The position numbers and the translations under genes are program-made. Of a stretch of DNA of 30,582 nucleotides, positions 9,555 through 20,486 are shown one piece after another. The DNA comes from Plakobranchus ocellatus (Eukaryota > Mollusca > Gastropoda > Plakobranchidae). The stretch spans positions 40,897 through 71,478 of the forward strand of contig BLXT01000179.1 of NCBI GenBank assembly GCA_019648995.1. Reading direction: 5' to 3'. Positions within the stretch are counted from its first letter, which is position 1. Each line of letters opens with the position of its first letter. The notes under the pieces were generated by a model. That model saw nothing but the letters and a program-made list of their open reading frames with translations. It was not told the DNA's origin and did not search any database.

Positions 9555-12500
9555 TCATTCCATATGACACTGGTTGTCTGCTGCATCAATGATCTGGCTT
9601 TCTTCTGCCCATGCAGCTATCTGAGGTAGCAAGGCACGTCTGGCCTGTTTACCTAGTCTGTCCTGTGTTTAGAGAGAGAATCTCATTAGAAGACACAAGC
9701 AGACATGCCACCATGCATAATGATATGTGGATTAATAAATAACATTACCTATGGCTTGTATTTGTATGTTAAAAATTTTAAAAATTTAAAAAGCTTAGTG
9801 TTTGAACTTGGAAACAGTGTTGACCTTGGCAAGATCATAGAGAGAAACAGTATCTGTTTAAGTTTACAATGCATGCCATTTGTCTATAGAGCTATAGTAG
9901 AGGAACAAATTTTGGCCCAAAGTTTTTATCATGTAAGTTAATGAAAATATAAACGGTAACAACCACATATTCATAAGATAAACCTAGATATTGGGGCCAA
10001 GCTGTGATAAATTCCTCCACGATGTACTTTATTTCACAGCCTTTGTTTCCTCTGTGTATATCTTTGCTTCCCTCTGTTTAATCCTGCCTTTCTTGTTACA
10101 TGTACAGGCTCGGTAAGACTCTGGCACCAAATACTATAATACATAGCCTATCTATGAATTTCAATTTTGAAAATGAAAAAATAAGACAGATTATCAGGAA
10201 TCAATCATAGTATCAGTGAAAAAAAAACAAAAAATCATATACCGGTAACTGTTACTTATAAAAGAATCAGCCATCTTCAGAAACCAATGTGACTTGAAGA
10301 TTCGGATTCTTTAAATTTGAAGTCTAGTTGGTAAACAGATGCACATTCCTAAACCACATGATGTTCTAAATAAGGTTCATTCAGATTTGTAAAATGATAA
10401 ATAAGAGATGAAAGGAGGAAAAAAAAGTCAATCTACCTGCATACAGGGAAGTTCTGTCACTTCCTGTATTGCATCTTTACATTGTTCAGAACAGAGTTTA
10501 TGGATATTGTCTTCCTCGTTACCATTTCCCTTGGTATCACAATGCTCTAGTATTGCATCAGCCATACCAGACTGAAAAGTGTGCAAGAAGCCATCAAAAA
10601 TGCAGTCCCCAAAAGGTGCAACTGGAATAGAAATGGAGAGATTGGTTGACATCAAATACCGGTATGTAGTTATGGCTGCTTGGTTTTTCACAGCAAAACC
10701 TTTATATTATTCAAGAACTCTTGAAAATGAAGTATGCTAAAATCTAATTATATCTGTAGTTGCTTATTTGGATATTTCCTCAAGGTTTAATACAATATTT
10801 GCTGCATGCATTGATTTTTTTTTTCTCTACTGGTCTCTTAGTTTTCTGAAACTTAGCAGAAGCTTATCTGTTATCAATTTATCTTAACTATGTGTGCTTT
10901 TTTTTTAAGTAATAAATTTAAAAAAAAGAATTGTACTAGTTGCAAAAATCATAATGATAGCTTAATTGATAAAAGTGAAGTACAGAATTTAAAATTTTTT
11001 CTCAGAACTCTATATCCCTTCAACAGAATTTATCTAAGAACCGCATTTGAAGACTTCATTTTTATCAATTAAGGTATCATTATGATATTGCAATTAGTAT
11101 TAAAAATTAAATTAGCAAAAAGTTCAAGGTTGGTGTACACCATTATGTGAAATAAGTGGTCTTGAGTTAATGGCGTCAGTAAATAAGAACCAACATCATT
11201 GCAAATTTTTTTTTTAAGTATGGAAAGAAAAGAAATATGGGACTGAAACAAAGACATACATTTGGAAAACAAACAACAACAAAAACACCAATCAACAAAC
11301 AACCTACGCCCGTTCTCAGTGCATATGTCGTAGTTGTCAAATTGAACACACTGGTTGAAATGGTCCACATTGGGGTAATAGGTGATGAATGCGTAACACA
11401 TTTCGCCCTGTGTGAAACATGTTGGAAACAAAATAATATTATTGACTCTATTTTTGAAAGGTTCAGTATTTTGGTCCTGTTACTAGTAGAAATATCAATC
11501 ACAGGAAAAGATACGTATAAGTTAGATGAGAGATAGAAATTGAGAATATAAATTTAGATCTGAAACTGAAAGGTCAGCTGTTGAGTCCCCATAGAGATAC
11601 TATTCCTCCTTATCTTCTGTAGAACGAGGCTCAAAGCTTTTGAAACTTCACAAACTATCAAGGAAATAAAAATCGCCAACGAAGGGATTTGAATTACAAA
11701 CGTCTGCGTAGGTGACAAATCCGAAACTGTCAGAATCTGCTTGGACTATGTGAATAACGCTGCTGATATCGTTTGAGTTAGAAACCCACAACACATTTCT
11801 TTCGAATCATCATTTGGGTATCAAGAAATCTCATCCTTAAGATGTCTTCCGTGCACCAATTGATAACATTCATACACGTTGCCAAATAGCTGCGTTTTTT
11901 TTTTTCTCGGGGAGTTATTATTGTTGCTTAGGGGCATAGTAGTCCCCCTTTTCACTAGGTCTTATTATTATGACGAATACATTTCTTGAACCTAGTGAAT
12001 GTAGAAAGCATATCAATTTTTGTGCAGTCCTCAAAACAATCGCTCTCTTGACATTGTGCCAGCTAAGTGTTGTCCATATCTCATAACACATGTAATGGTC
12101 ATCAATTATTTTCTCTCTAGATAGTTCCCATCTTCGGACTCTATGCCTTGTGTGACCGTAATAAGAAATTATGTTCTTATTGCTCGCGTTATGCGCATAT
12201 GGACACTAATTTTACTTCCTAATGCACTTCTTCACCTTGGAAACCGTGTGACTAAAAGAAAAATTGACACGACTGGACACTAATCCGAAAATAGATGGAG
12301 ATCTCGCAACGGGTGGAAATCCGGCTTATCCAAATAAGGCCTATACAAATAAGTGTATTTTAAAGTTATGAACAAAAAGAAAGAGGCCGATGTTATGCTT
12401 GATTTCAAATAATCATTTATTTTTAAAATAGAACATGACAGTTACTTAGATAATAATGATTGATATTAAAATCCAATATATAAATCATGAATTATTTAAG

Positions 12501-13905
12501 ATAGGAACTAATTATGATTCGACAAGTGACACATTTATTTAGGATTACAACAAAAAAAAACCCCAAAAAACGAATACTTTTCAAATTTTATATTCCCCGA
12601 TCAACTTTGCGCCATATTATACAAATACAAGCTAATGTCCAGGAAAGAGAGAAAAATGAAGTTTAAATTTAAAAAAAATTGCACCAGTCCTGCTTGTAAA
12701 ATCTTAATGAGCGACTCACATCAGAACCTTCACCAAAATAAACTGTGCGGTTTCTTCTCTTATCCCCATCTTTAATGTTGAAGAAGCAGGTAAGCCTTAG
12801 CTCATGCCCTAAAGGTAGACACAGATTATAGGACAGTTTAGGAGATATAAGTCACTTAGATGGCGCTGATGTTGTAGATAATAACCGGCGATTAAAGAGG
12901 TTAAGACTAAATATTATTACTACTACTAGAGACTGTTTTTTCGATTGGAAAGGAGGGGGGGTGGGGGTGGGGGGCAGTCTTCAAGTACACAATAGTATGT
13001 TTAAAATGTACCATTTATTACAAGCTTCCGTTTTTTATCCTTTTTTTTTTTCAATTATTAATATTGCTTTTTTTTTTTTTTTTAATCGAACTTTGCTTTT
13101 TAAATTTTTATCCTAAACCGTGACTTCATAGTTATGGTTTTTTTTGTTTTTTGTTTTAATTTTGCAAGTAAATGACATTGTTTTCAGTTAGATACTCTTC
13201 AATGCATATGTTGAAACAACTCCTTAAAAAACATCTCAAACCTTTCACTTCTCCTAAAACGTCAGAAATCGTTGTTGACAGATTTTTAGAAACAACATTC
13301 GGAAACCAGTGATTATCGTTCTCTGCCGTTCGGTATTCTCACAGCCATAAGATTTAAGATGCAGACTGTCAGCATTGGAATATCAAAATCTTATCCATTT
13401 GTGGTTTCGTAACCTATGCAATATGATTCGTTTTGGATCAAAATTAGATAATTATTTTTTAACTGCTGTTCAAACATTGTGAAATATGTTTTTACATCTG
13501 ACTTTAAATTTTGAGTACACTAAATAGTTATACTAGAATATTGGCCCTCCAAAAAAAAAATTAATGACTGTGAAGAATTTTGCACCTAAATCCTTCATTT
13601 ATTGCAAGTTCCCTTGAACTTATAATATAAATGAAACTTTTTTTTTCTTCCTACATGTACTGAACGATACCAAATTTATTTGCTTTCATTTTCGTAAAGT
13701 ACAATGATAAACAGTAGTTCGTGAATGCAAAAAATAAAGTCGGTTTATTTTTTATTCGTTTCGATAAGACATTTTAAACCTGGCAAAACTTTAGCTGGTT
13801 CCTCGAGGTCATGGACAGGAGGTCGCGCGTAGTTGTAAGTCAAATCACGAACTATTTCTTGAATCACTTGACCACCACGTACAAGCTCCAACACTCCTCC
13901 ATCAC
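9555..13905 (-). CDS. DBH/MOXD-like copper type II ascorbate-dependent monooxygenase, last five exons, 5' partial
   Basis: Minus-strand exons in coding order are 13905-13780, 12808-12720, 11407-11308, 10621-10437 and 9662-9555 (stop 9557-9555). All have GT-AG borders, and codon phases 1, 0, 1 and 0 agree at every junction. Exon one gives LELVRGG...DLTYNYARP...EPAKVLPG. Exon two gives HELRLTCFFNIKDGD...NRTVYFGEGSD. Exon three gives GEMCYAFITYYP...ICTENG. The order LPG, L.T.C.(Y/F)N, then G.(S/T)..EMC...YYP is that of the C-terminal catalytic domain of dopamine beta-hydroxylase and MOXD1. The EMC methionine is in the family a ligand of the catalytic copper. Such enzymes hydroxylate amine-type substrates in the secretory pathway using ascorbate. 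The last two exons (APFGDCIFDGF...CMQ and DRLGKQARRALLPQIAAWAE...) are less family-like but are joined by phase. No hydrophobic tail is seen, so a soluble enzyme is inferred. Upstream exons, with the signal peptide and the CuH domain, were not found. Confidence 0.85.
9663..10436 (-). other. Intron of the monooxygenase gene
   Basis: On the minus strand the donor GTAGAT follows 10437 and the acceptor AACACAG precedes 9662, phase 0. No further feature is seen. Confidence 0.7.
10622..11307 (-). other. Intron of the monooxygenase gene
   Basis: Donor GTAGGT after 11308 and acceptor TTTCTATTCCAG before 10621, phase 1. The plus frames at 10890-11072 and 11237-11536 are chance frames here and antisense to an exon. 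Confidence 0.7.
11408..12719 (-). other. Intron of the monooxygenase gene (1.3 kb)
   Basis: Donor GTGAGT after 12720 and acceptor TTTCACACAG before 11407, phase 0. A stretch at about 11600-11790 has less AT than its surroundings and a minus-strand frame of about 50 codons containing DSFGFVTY, which looks like an RNP1 box. I could not support it as an exon. Confidence 0.65.
12809..13779 (-). other. Intron of the monooxygenase gene, with G-run
   Basis: Donor GTTTAA after 13780 and acceptor CTACCTTTAG before 12808, phase 1. It contains a G-rich run at 12952-12974 and several poly-T runs at 13038-13083. Confidence 0.7.
12952..12974 (+). other. Possible G-quadruplex-forming run
   Basis: GG A, then seven G, T, five G, T, six G. 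The seven- and six-G tracts can each be split, which would allow an intramolecular quadruplex on the plus strand. The monooxygenase pre-mRNA would carry the C-rich complement, so any quadruplex would be in DNA only. Confidence 0.5.
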
Positions 13906-14096
13906 CTTGAGTAAGGCAGAAATAAAGGAAGAAGAAAACACGAAGTTATGACACAGAAGAAAAAGATGATTAGTGGGATAATTATCGTAAATTTTGATCT
14001 GGAAAAGTTATAGGCTCATGTTAAACTTAAAGCTCCAGCGCGGTTGAAGGCCTTAACTGGTTCGTGGATCAATCTTTGTAATTATCAACTGCCTAC

Positions 14097-14695
14097 ACTG
14101 CATTCAAATATCTAGGTTACCTGATAACATCTGATAGCAGATTCGCAAGTGATATGAGTAAAAGAATAACCATAGCCAAAGATACCTTCCAAAAAATGAA
14201 ACTAATACTGGCAAACAGAAACATAAGCATGAAAACCAAAATAAAGGTAATGAAAACATATGTATGGTCAGTACTTTTGTATGTTAGTGAGTGTTGGACA
14301 ATAAACAAGAAAGCAGAGATAAAATTAGAAGCAGCAGAGATGTGGTGTATTAGAAGAATGATGAGGATATCATGGACAGAAAAAAAGTCCAATAAGTTGG
14401 TACTGAAAGAGGCTAATCTCGCGCGATCACTAATTAAAACCATATGACAGAGGCAACTACAGTTTTAAGGCCATATTGGCCGACACAAGGATTCAGAGCA
14501 CTTTGCAATCACCGGAAAGATTGAAGGCAAACGCTGTAGAGGTAAACAGAGAATAACTTTACTCTTTAATCATGGGCAATAGGTAAGGATAGCGACAACA
14601 ACTTTTTTAGATTAACTGAGAATAGGTATGAATGGAGGAACATGATCGCGAGTGTCTGTTCCAGACAAGGTGTCTGATGAGGATAATGACTTCAT
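14097..14695 (+). mobile_element. RTE-clade LINE fragment, 3' end of the reverse transcriptase ORF
   Basis: From about 14103 the plus strand reads FKYLGYLITSDSR, then SKRITIAKDTFQKMKLILAN, TYVWSVLLYVSECWTINKKAE and EMWCIRRMMRISW. This is the C-terminal part of an RTE/BovB-like endonuclease-reverse transcriptase. After in-frame stops at 14445 (TGA) and 14466 (TAA) the same frame continues with GHIGRHKD and GKIEGKRCRGKQR. A further frame holds ENRYEWRNMIASVCSRQGV and the element's terminal stop at 14675-14677. It is 5'-truncated just past the catalytic RT core and dead. It probably lies in an intron of the minus-strand monooxygenase gene, in antisense orientation. Confidence 0.88.
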
Positions 14696-14754
14696 AAACT
14701 GGCTGTTATTTTCCTAAAGGCATGCCCACCCCCAACCACCACTCCCTGAATCTT

Positions 14755-14890
14755 GAAAGTCTTAAGTCATGAGCAATAGGCAACGTTAGCAATAAGAACT
14801 TTATAAGGTTAACTGTAAATAGGTATGAGTGGAGGAACACGATTGTCATAGTCTATTCCAGACAAGGTGCCTGAAGAAGGAAGACACTGC
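14755..14890 (+). mobile_element. Second, diverged copy of the RTE 3' tail
   Basis: The segment repeats the end of the preceding fragment: GAGCAATAGG, then a frame reading NRYEWRNTIVIVYSRQGA and a stop at 14872-14874, 197 bases after the corresponding stop of the first copy. Many substitutions separate the two copies, so the duplication is old or two separate tails landed next to each other. Confidence 0.75.
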
Positions 14891-17241
14891 CTACCCATTC
14901 TAAGACCAACCATTTGCGACTTTAGAGGGCATTGCTTTTTGATGTCCTGTTGGTGTCAGCCAATAATTTCTGTCCTTATTGCATACTGACAGTCCTTTCC
15001 CAACTTTCTGTGAAGCCTTGTCCTGCCCTCCCCCCTTTTTCCTCTCCTCTTTCTCTTCTCAACATTCTCTTCATTTAGTTTCTTTACTGTATCTTTTTCA
15101 TTTGAGTGTCGGCGCATCTTTTGTTTTTACCTCAAAGGAATGACGCATACCAATAAATACTATATTGTTAAGTGTTTCTACACTGCTAAGTATGGGGGCT
15201 AAGATATATGCGCGTGGCTTTCTATCTCTTTCTCTCCCTATATATGTATTTTGTGAAGTTGCCATTTTTACAGCATGTTGTCAAAGAAATGAAATGCATG
15301 GGTTTTTTTTGTTTTTTATAGATTTTTTTGTCCATAGCAGTTCCATTCTTACAAAAAAAAAAAAAGCTGATATAGACGCAATGAGAGGAAGGCAACATGC
15401 TGATTATTTTCTTAGCAGCCAGAAAAAGCACGAGGAAAGGGATGATGTGCAGGGTAGAGAATTTGGATTATGAAATTAATCTTTCTTTCAATCCCTGTAG
15501 TCAAAGTAAAATTTTAAAAAAGGAAAACTGTAAACATTGAAGTTCTTCTCTTGCCTGTGTAATGCATGTGTATGTGTACGCTGGTCAAGAAAGTTGGTTG
15601 AGACAGCCATTTTGATGTGCACTCGCTGCTGCAACTTCCGGTCTGAGCGTAGTGATCCTGACCCGGAGGAATTTCAAGATCATTCTGGCCAACTTAAAAA
15701 TTGCCCACGTCGTATTTCCTCAGCTCCCTAGTGTAATAAATACGGAACCCGGATGAATCTGGTCAGGTAAAAAATAAAAGTTTTGAAATCTCCTACACAA
15801 ACTGTTTAAGAAATCGATTTTTGGTCAAAGATATGAACATTATATTAGGTGTTGTTTCTAAAACTTAATGTAGGCAACGGTGTAGATACGCTGCGTTAGG
15901 GAATTTTACCCAAACCTGAGCATCTATGGATGTGTGTACTATAAATTTGCAAACCATTCCTTAGAAAATGCAAAGGCACATTTGGTTTTTTTCTTGAGAT
16001 ATTTAGACCTACACAATTTTTATTTAATAAGGGTTGAAAACTAACAGTATAGCCTAATCTATTCTAATAGCGGCATGTGACGAGAAACTTATTGTTTGCT
16101 TTGCACGCAACATGAAGAAAATGCAATCTGCAGAATGCTAAAAAGTGGCGAATGATTTAATTATTGAAAGGAGCACGACGAGTGACTTTCTCTGCATGAT
16201 AACGACTAAACAGACACTTTCCGAATATTTTTTCCTCCCTTGTGCAAGCCACTGTGTAATGCAAAGCAAGACGATGTGAGCAAACGAGGCAGTGAAGCGA
16301 TCGATTTTCCTGTGACCGGAGAGATATCTCCATCAACAAATGTTTTGGTGTTAGCCCTTCTACTCGATTATTCTACTGACCAGACAAATAAGCCTCCAAT
16401 AATAACTATTGTTTTCCAACTCTGTGCCTTTCATTTACGAGCCATTCCATCCGTCAAGTTGGCATTATTCCAATGTATCTGTAGGGCCAGAGTCTTGAAA
16501 GACTTCAAACTAAACTTGACCCCAGCATCCGGAGGAGAGCAGCATTAAGGATTTCTTCATTATCACTTTGCTATCCATGTCTGACCTCGGTTTTCCTTTT
16601 ATCTCTCCAGATGTTTTTAATTTCACCACTCTTTGATCATCCAATATATATATATTTTTTTTATCTATAGCAAGGTATCTAAACTTTGCTGTTATAATGG
16701 ATGTTTGAGAGTACGAAAATGCACATTAAGGGTGTATCGCTAGGTATTCTATACATAAATATATAGGTCTACGTAAAGGAGGCATAGGACTGTGTTGAGC
16801 TCAACAGGCCGTTCTTACGGTAAACTGATGAAAAATCTGAATTTTCCAATATGTAATATGCCCAATCGAAATATATTTTCTTATGGTTTCTCTCTTGTGA
16901 ACCTTGTTTAGAAATGGGCAAGATCACCACACAGGAAGCACTAAACAAACGCCAGCTTCCAAAGGATGTAATGTCAACCGCATCGATATCTAAAGTAAAG
17001 AAAGAAGGGTTTTATTTATATTTTACATTGATAAAGCCTATAAGACGTAACGATTGAATGTTTCTTTATCACTAATTCACTTTGTGAGTATAGTTTAGTT
17101 TTAAATCTAGGTAGCAGATGACTTCTTTGTCGTTTTCTTGTGAAAGTTATTTGAAACATTTTTTTTTTCGGATCAGCTGTCTAGCATTTGCATGTTTGCT
17201 TCTCACCTGTAGATAAGTTCAATTGCAGAAGCTTTCACTTA
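14891..17241. other. No gene recognised (2.3 kb)
   Basis: Mixed-composition sequence, possibly intron of the minus-strand monooxygenase. Frames at 15165-15473, 15537-15731 and 16240-16548 do not resemble known proteins. I searched the minus strand by eye for the missing monooxygenase exon (a HAHL or HTHL-G motif) and did not find it. Confidence 0.4.
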
Positions 17242-17753
17242 NNNNNNNNNNNNNNNNNNNNNNNNNNNNNNNNNNNNNNNNNNNNNNNNNNNNNNNNNNN
17301 NNNNNNNNNNNNNNNNNNNNNNNNNNNNNNNNNNNNNNNNNNNNNNNNNNNNNNNNNNNNNNNNNNNNNNNNNNNNNNNNNNNNNNNNNNNNNNNNNNNN
17401 NNNNNNNNNNNNNNNNNNNNNNNNNNNNNNNNNNNNNNNNNNNNNNNNNNNNNNNNNNNNNNNNNNNNNNNNNNNNNNNNNNNNNNNNNNNNNNNNNNNN
17501 NNNNNNNNNNNNNNNNNNNNNNNNNNNNNNNNNNNNNNNNNNNNNNNNNNNNNNNNNNNNNNNNNNNNNNNNNNNNNNNNNNNNNNNNNNNNNNNNNNNN
17601 NNNNNNNNNNNNNNNNNNNNNNNNNNNNNNNNNNNNNNNNNNNNNNNNNNNNNNNNNNNNNNNNNNNNNNNNNNNNNNNNNNNNNNNNNNNNNNNNNNNN
17701 NNNNNNNNNNNNNNNNNNNNNNNNNNNNNNNNNNNNNNNNNNNNNNNNNNNNN
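17242..17753. other. Assembly gap, 512 N
   Basis: The gap cuts through the minus-strand RTE element just after FKYLGTIIS. The element's 3' end, and any target duplication there, are hidden. Open frames shown across the N block are artefacts. Confidence 0.99.
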
Positions 17754-19690
17754 TGAAATTATTGTTCCTAGATATTTGAAGTTTTCCGTTTGTTTGAGTT
17801 TTACTTCATTGATGAATATATCACATTTTGGGGATTCTTGTTTGCGACTGATTACCATCACTCCTGTCTTTTTACTGTTCAGTTCTAACCCTTTCTTTCT
17901 GCTTTCTTCTTCAACGATATTTAGAAGTTTTTGCAGGTCTTCTTTGTTTTCAGCTAGTAGCACTGTGTCGACAGCATATCTTAAGTTGTTTATGTTCTGC
18001 CCGCTCACTTTAATTCTTGGGTGATTCTCCAAATTTCGCATGATTATCTCACTGTAGAGGGAGAAGAGATCTGGGGAGAGAACACCTCGTTTTATATCTT
18101 GAAATGTGCTGGTTTTGTTTTCGATTCTCATCGCTGCTGTTTGTTCCCAATACATGGTTTTTATTATTCTTAAGTCTTTTCCATCAATGTTAAGTTGTTT
18201 CAATTGCGTTATTATCTCATCGTGGCGTACTCTGTCAAAAGCTTTGGTGTAATCAGTGAAACACAGATTTACATCTTTTTGTGCTTCTAGGGCGCGTTCA
18301 ATTAAGGTACGCAGAATATATTGCATTTGATGTTCTTTTGTCTTCTACAAATCCGCACTGTTCTTCTGCTATTTCTGGTTTTATTTTGTTCCTTATTCTC
18401 AGCATTATGATCTTTAGCAGTATTTTGGTGATGTGACTCATGAGACTGATTGTTCTGTGTAATTCACATTCTGTTGCACTTGGCTTATTTGGCAATGCAA
18501 TGAATATAGACTTGGATAAATCTCTTGGAATCTGCCCTGTGTCATAAATTTCATTCAGAAGATGTGTGACTTTTCCAATTCCAAAATCTTCAAGGGCCTC
18601 TATTAGTTCTACCGAAATGTTGTTTGGGCCTGTTGCTTTTCCATGTTTCATCTTCTTTATAGCTGTTTCTACTTCTTCCTTCATGATAGGGGGGCCTGCA
18701 AAATTATTCTTCATGACGTTGTGATCTTTTCTGTCATCTTTAAAAAGTTCTCTTATGTATTCTGCCCACCTCTCTAAGATTTTTTCTTTATCGATTATGA
18801 TATCGCCATTCATTGCTTTTAGACACCCAGTTGATAAGAATGTTCTCTTTCCTGTGATTTCCTCAGTGTTTTTATACATTGTTTGTGGTGCATGTTTTCG
18901 CTGCTGCTCTATCTCTTCACATTTCTCGTTGATCCAGTTCTCTTTTGACATATTGCATTTTTCTTTCACTTTTTTGTGTATTTGCTCATATTTTTTCTTT
19001 ATTGCCCTTAGCACATCTCCTTTCCTCCATCAAGTTTAAGATTTCTTCTGTCATCCATTTTTGCTTTGCCTTTCTTTTTACTTTTGGGATCACCTCTGTA
19101 GCTGCTTCCATTATTGCCGATTTGAAGTTTTCCCATTGTTGTTCTACCTCCTCTGCATCTCCTAAGGTTTCAAACTTATTCTGGACTGAGATTTGATATT
19201 TTTTCCCTGATGGTTTGATTTGTTTTTAGTATTGCCAGATCAAATTTGATGTTGGTGAAAGGTTTCCTATTTTTCTTTAGTTTTAATTTGAACTTGCCTA
19301 CCACTGGGACATGGTCACTGTAACAATCCGCGCTTGGGTATGTTTTTGCCAATAGCAATGCGTTTCTATATCTTTTAGATATTATCATATAGTCTATCTG
19401 GTTTCTGGTCTCGTCACCAGGGCTTTTCCATGTTCATTTTCTCCTTGGAGGTTGTTGAAACCATGTGTTTCCCACTATGATATTATTTGTCTGACACCAT
19501 TCAATTAACTTCTCACCTCGCTCATTTCTGATGCCCAATCCGTGTTTTCCTACAATATCATCTACTTTGTCTGTGCCTACTTTTGCGTTGAAATCACCCA
19601 TGATTATGAGAGGACCCTGGGATTTGCATTGAGTCTTTGCTGTATTCAAATCATTGTAGAATTTGTCTAAATCTTCATCATAACTTCATA
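17754..19690 (-). mobile_element. RTE-clade LINE relic: endonuclease and reverse transcriptase, 5'-truncated, 3' in gap
   Basis: Reading down the minus strand, the APE-type endonuclease C-terminal part comes first (GPLIIMGDFNAKVG, NTWFQQPPRRK, NQIDYMIISK, DCYSDHVPVVGKFKL). A linker with AKQKWMTEEILNLMEE follows. The RT has KATGPNNISVEL, AEEQCGFVEDKRTSNAI, LCFTDYTKAFDRVRHDEI and NNLRYAVDTVLLAE. Breaks seen: an in-frame stop at 19434-19436 where the family has Tyr, extra A bases near 19200 and 18993, a lost base near 18318, and about five missing codons where GVRQGC is expected (only GVLSPD remains). The YADD catalytic box is YAVD (GTC at 17972-17970). The endonuclease N-terminus is absent. In the family these enzymes nick target DNA and copy the RNA in place; this copy cannot. 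Confidence 0.93.
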
Positions 19691-20290
19691 GTAAGAGCTA
19701 AATTTCAGTGAATGAAGGTCCTTTATAATGTGAGTTTATTCAGAGCTAAATTCTTATGATGATGATGATGATGTAGATTGTCTATTTTAGGCCACTTTTA
19801 CCACTTCTATTTAAAACTTTACGTTCTTGCATCTCTCTGCGATGGCTCACAGTTCTTGCTTGTACTTCATTGATATAATTCATCACCTTTCTTTTCACAA
19901 TAAATGTCTCTGGCAGAAAGCTTTAAGGGATTAACTGCATTTTGTGTGTGTCTGTGCATCTTTGTGGCTCATGAACAAATTTTCATGTTTCACTATCAAG
20001 ATGAGGATTACACATATGACCCCAGATTTAAATAACTCGGCAATTAAGTACGAAGAAAAAGCCTGGTGCTCTTTGGTAACCCCTTAGTAGTGATTCATGC
20101 TGAATAAAAATAAAATAAGGAAGTGGTATTGCTCACTTTTAAAAAACTGCGGGGGTGAAAACTCAACTGTTGAATTCTACATAGAGGCTGACACTTTTAT
20201 ATATATAAGTGTTTATTCACTTTCACTATTGGCAGTTAAACGGTTAAAAAAAAAAGAAAGAATGAGTGAAGGTCCACATGAGGATTTATA
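19691..20290. other. No gene recognised; short ATG microsatellite
   Basis: An ATG repeat (ATGATGATGATGATG, about 19757-19771) lies about 70 bases beyond the truncated 5' side of the LINE. The rest is AT-rich with no supported feature. Confidence 0.5.
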
Positions 20291-20486
20291 TATAGAACTA
20301 GAAGCAGGAGTTTTGAGATATGCATTAGTAGATAGTTCATGAAAGAAGACCTATCCACAAGATTACAGGTATTACCATTGCACTGTGTATATATAGAACT
20401 AGAAGCAGGAGTTTTGAGATATGCATTAGTAGATAGTTCATGAAAGAAGACCTATCCACAAGATTACAGGTATTACCATTGCACTG
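20291..20486 (+). repeat. 101-bp tandem duplication
   Basis: TATAGAACTAGAAGCAGGAG begins at 20291 and again at 20392, and the two copies are nearly identical. The second copy runs straight into the first unit of the 160-bp array, sharing the CACAAGATTACAGG...GCACTGT segment, so the two repeats are nested. Confidence 0.9.

Noticed and set aside
11176-11536. Overlapping frames on both strands at 11176-11536
   Set aside because: Only the minus-strand part 11407-11308 is coding (GEMCYAF...); the rest is intron read-through or antisense.
16157-16548. Frames of 60 and 102 codons around 16157-16548 considered as a monooxygenase exon
   Set aside because: No HXH, HHM or other copper-site motif, and no phase-1 donor leading to the exon at 13905.
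16915-16992. Possible minus-strand exon reading IDAVDITSFGSWRLFSAS after a TTTACTTTAG acceptor
   Set aside because: Short, no family resemblance, and it does not fit the monooxygenase sequence; probably chance.
17188-18024. Long plus-strand open frames (278 and 177 codons) across 17188-18024
   Set aside because: They are mostly N characters from the 512-base gap; the remainder is antisense to the RTE reverse transcriptase.
18755-19196. Plus-strand frames of 94 and 83 codons at 18755-19196
   Set aside because: They are shadows of the minus-strand RTE reading frame.
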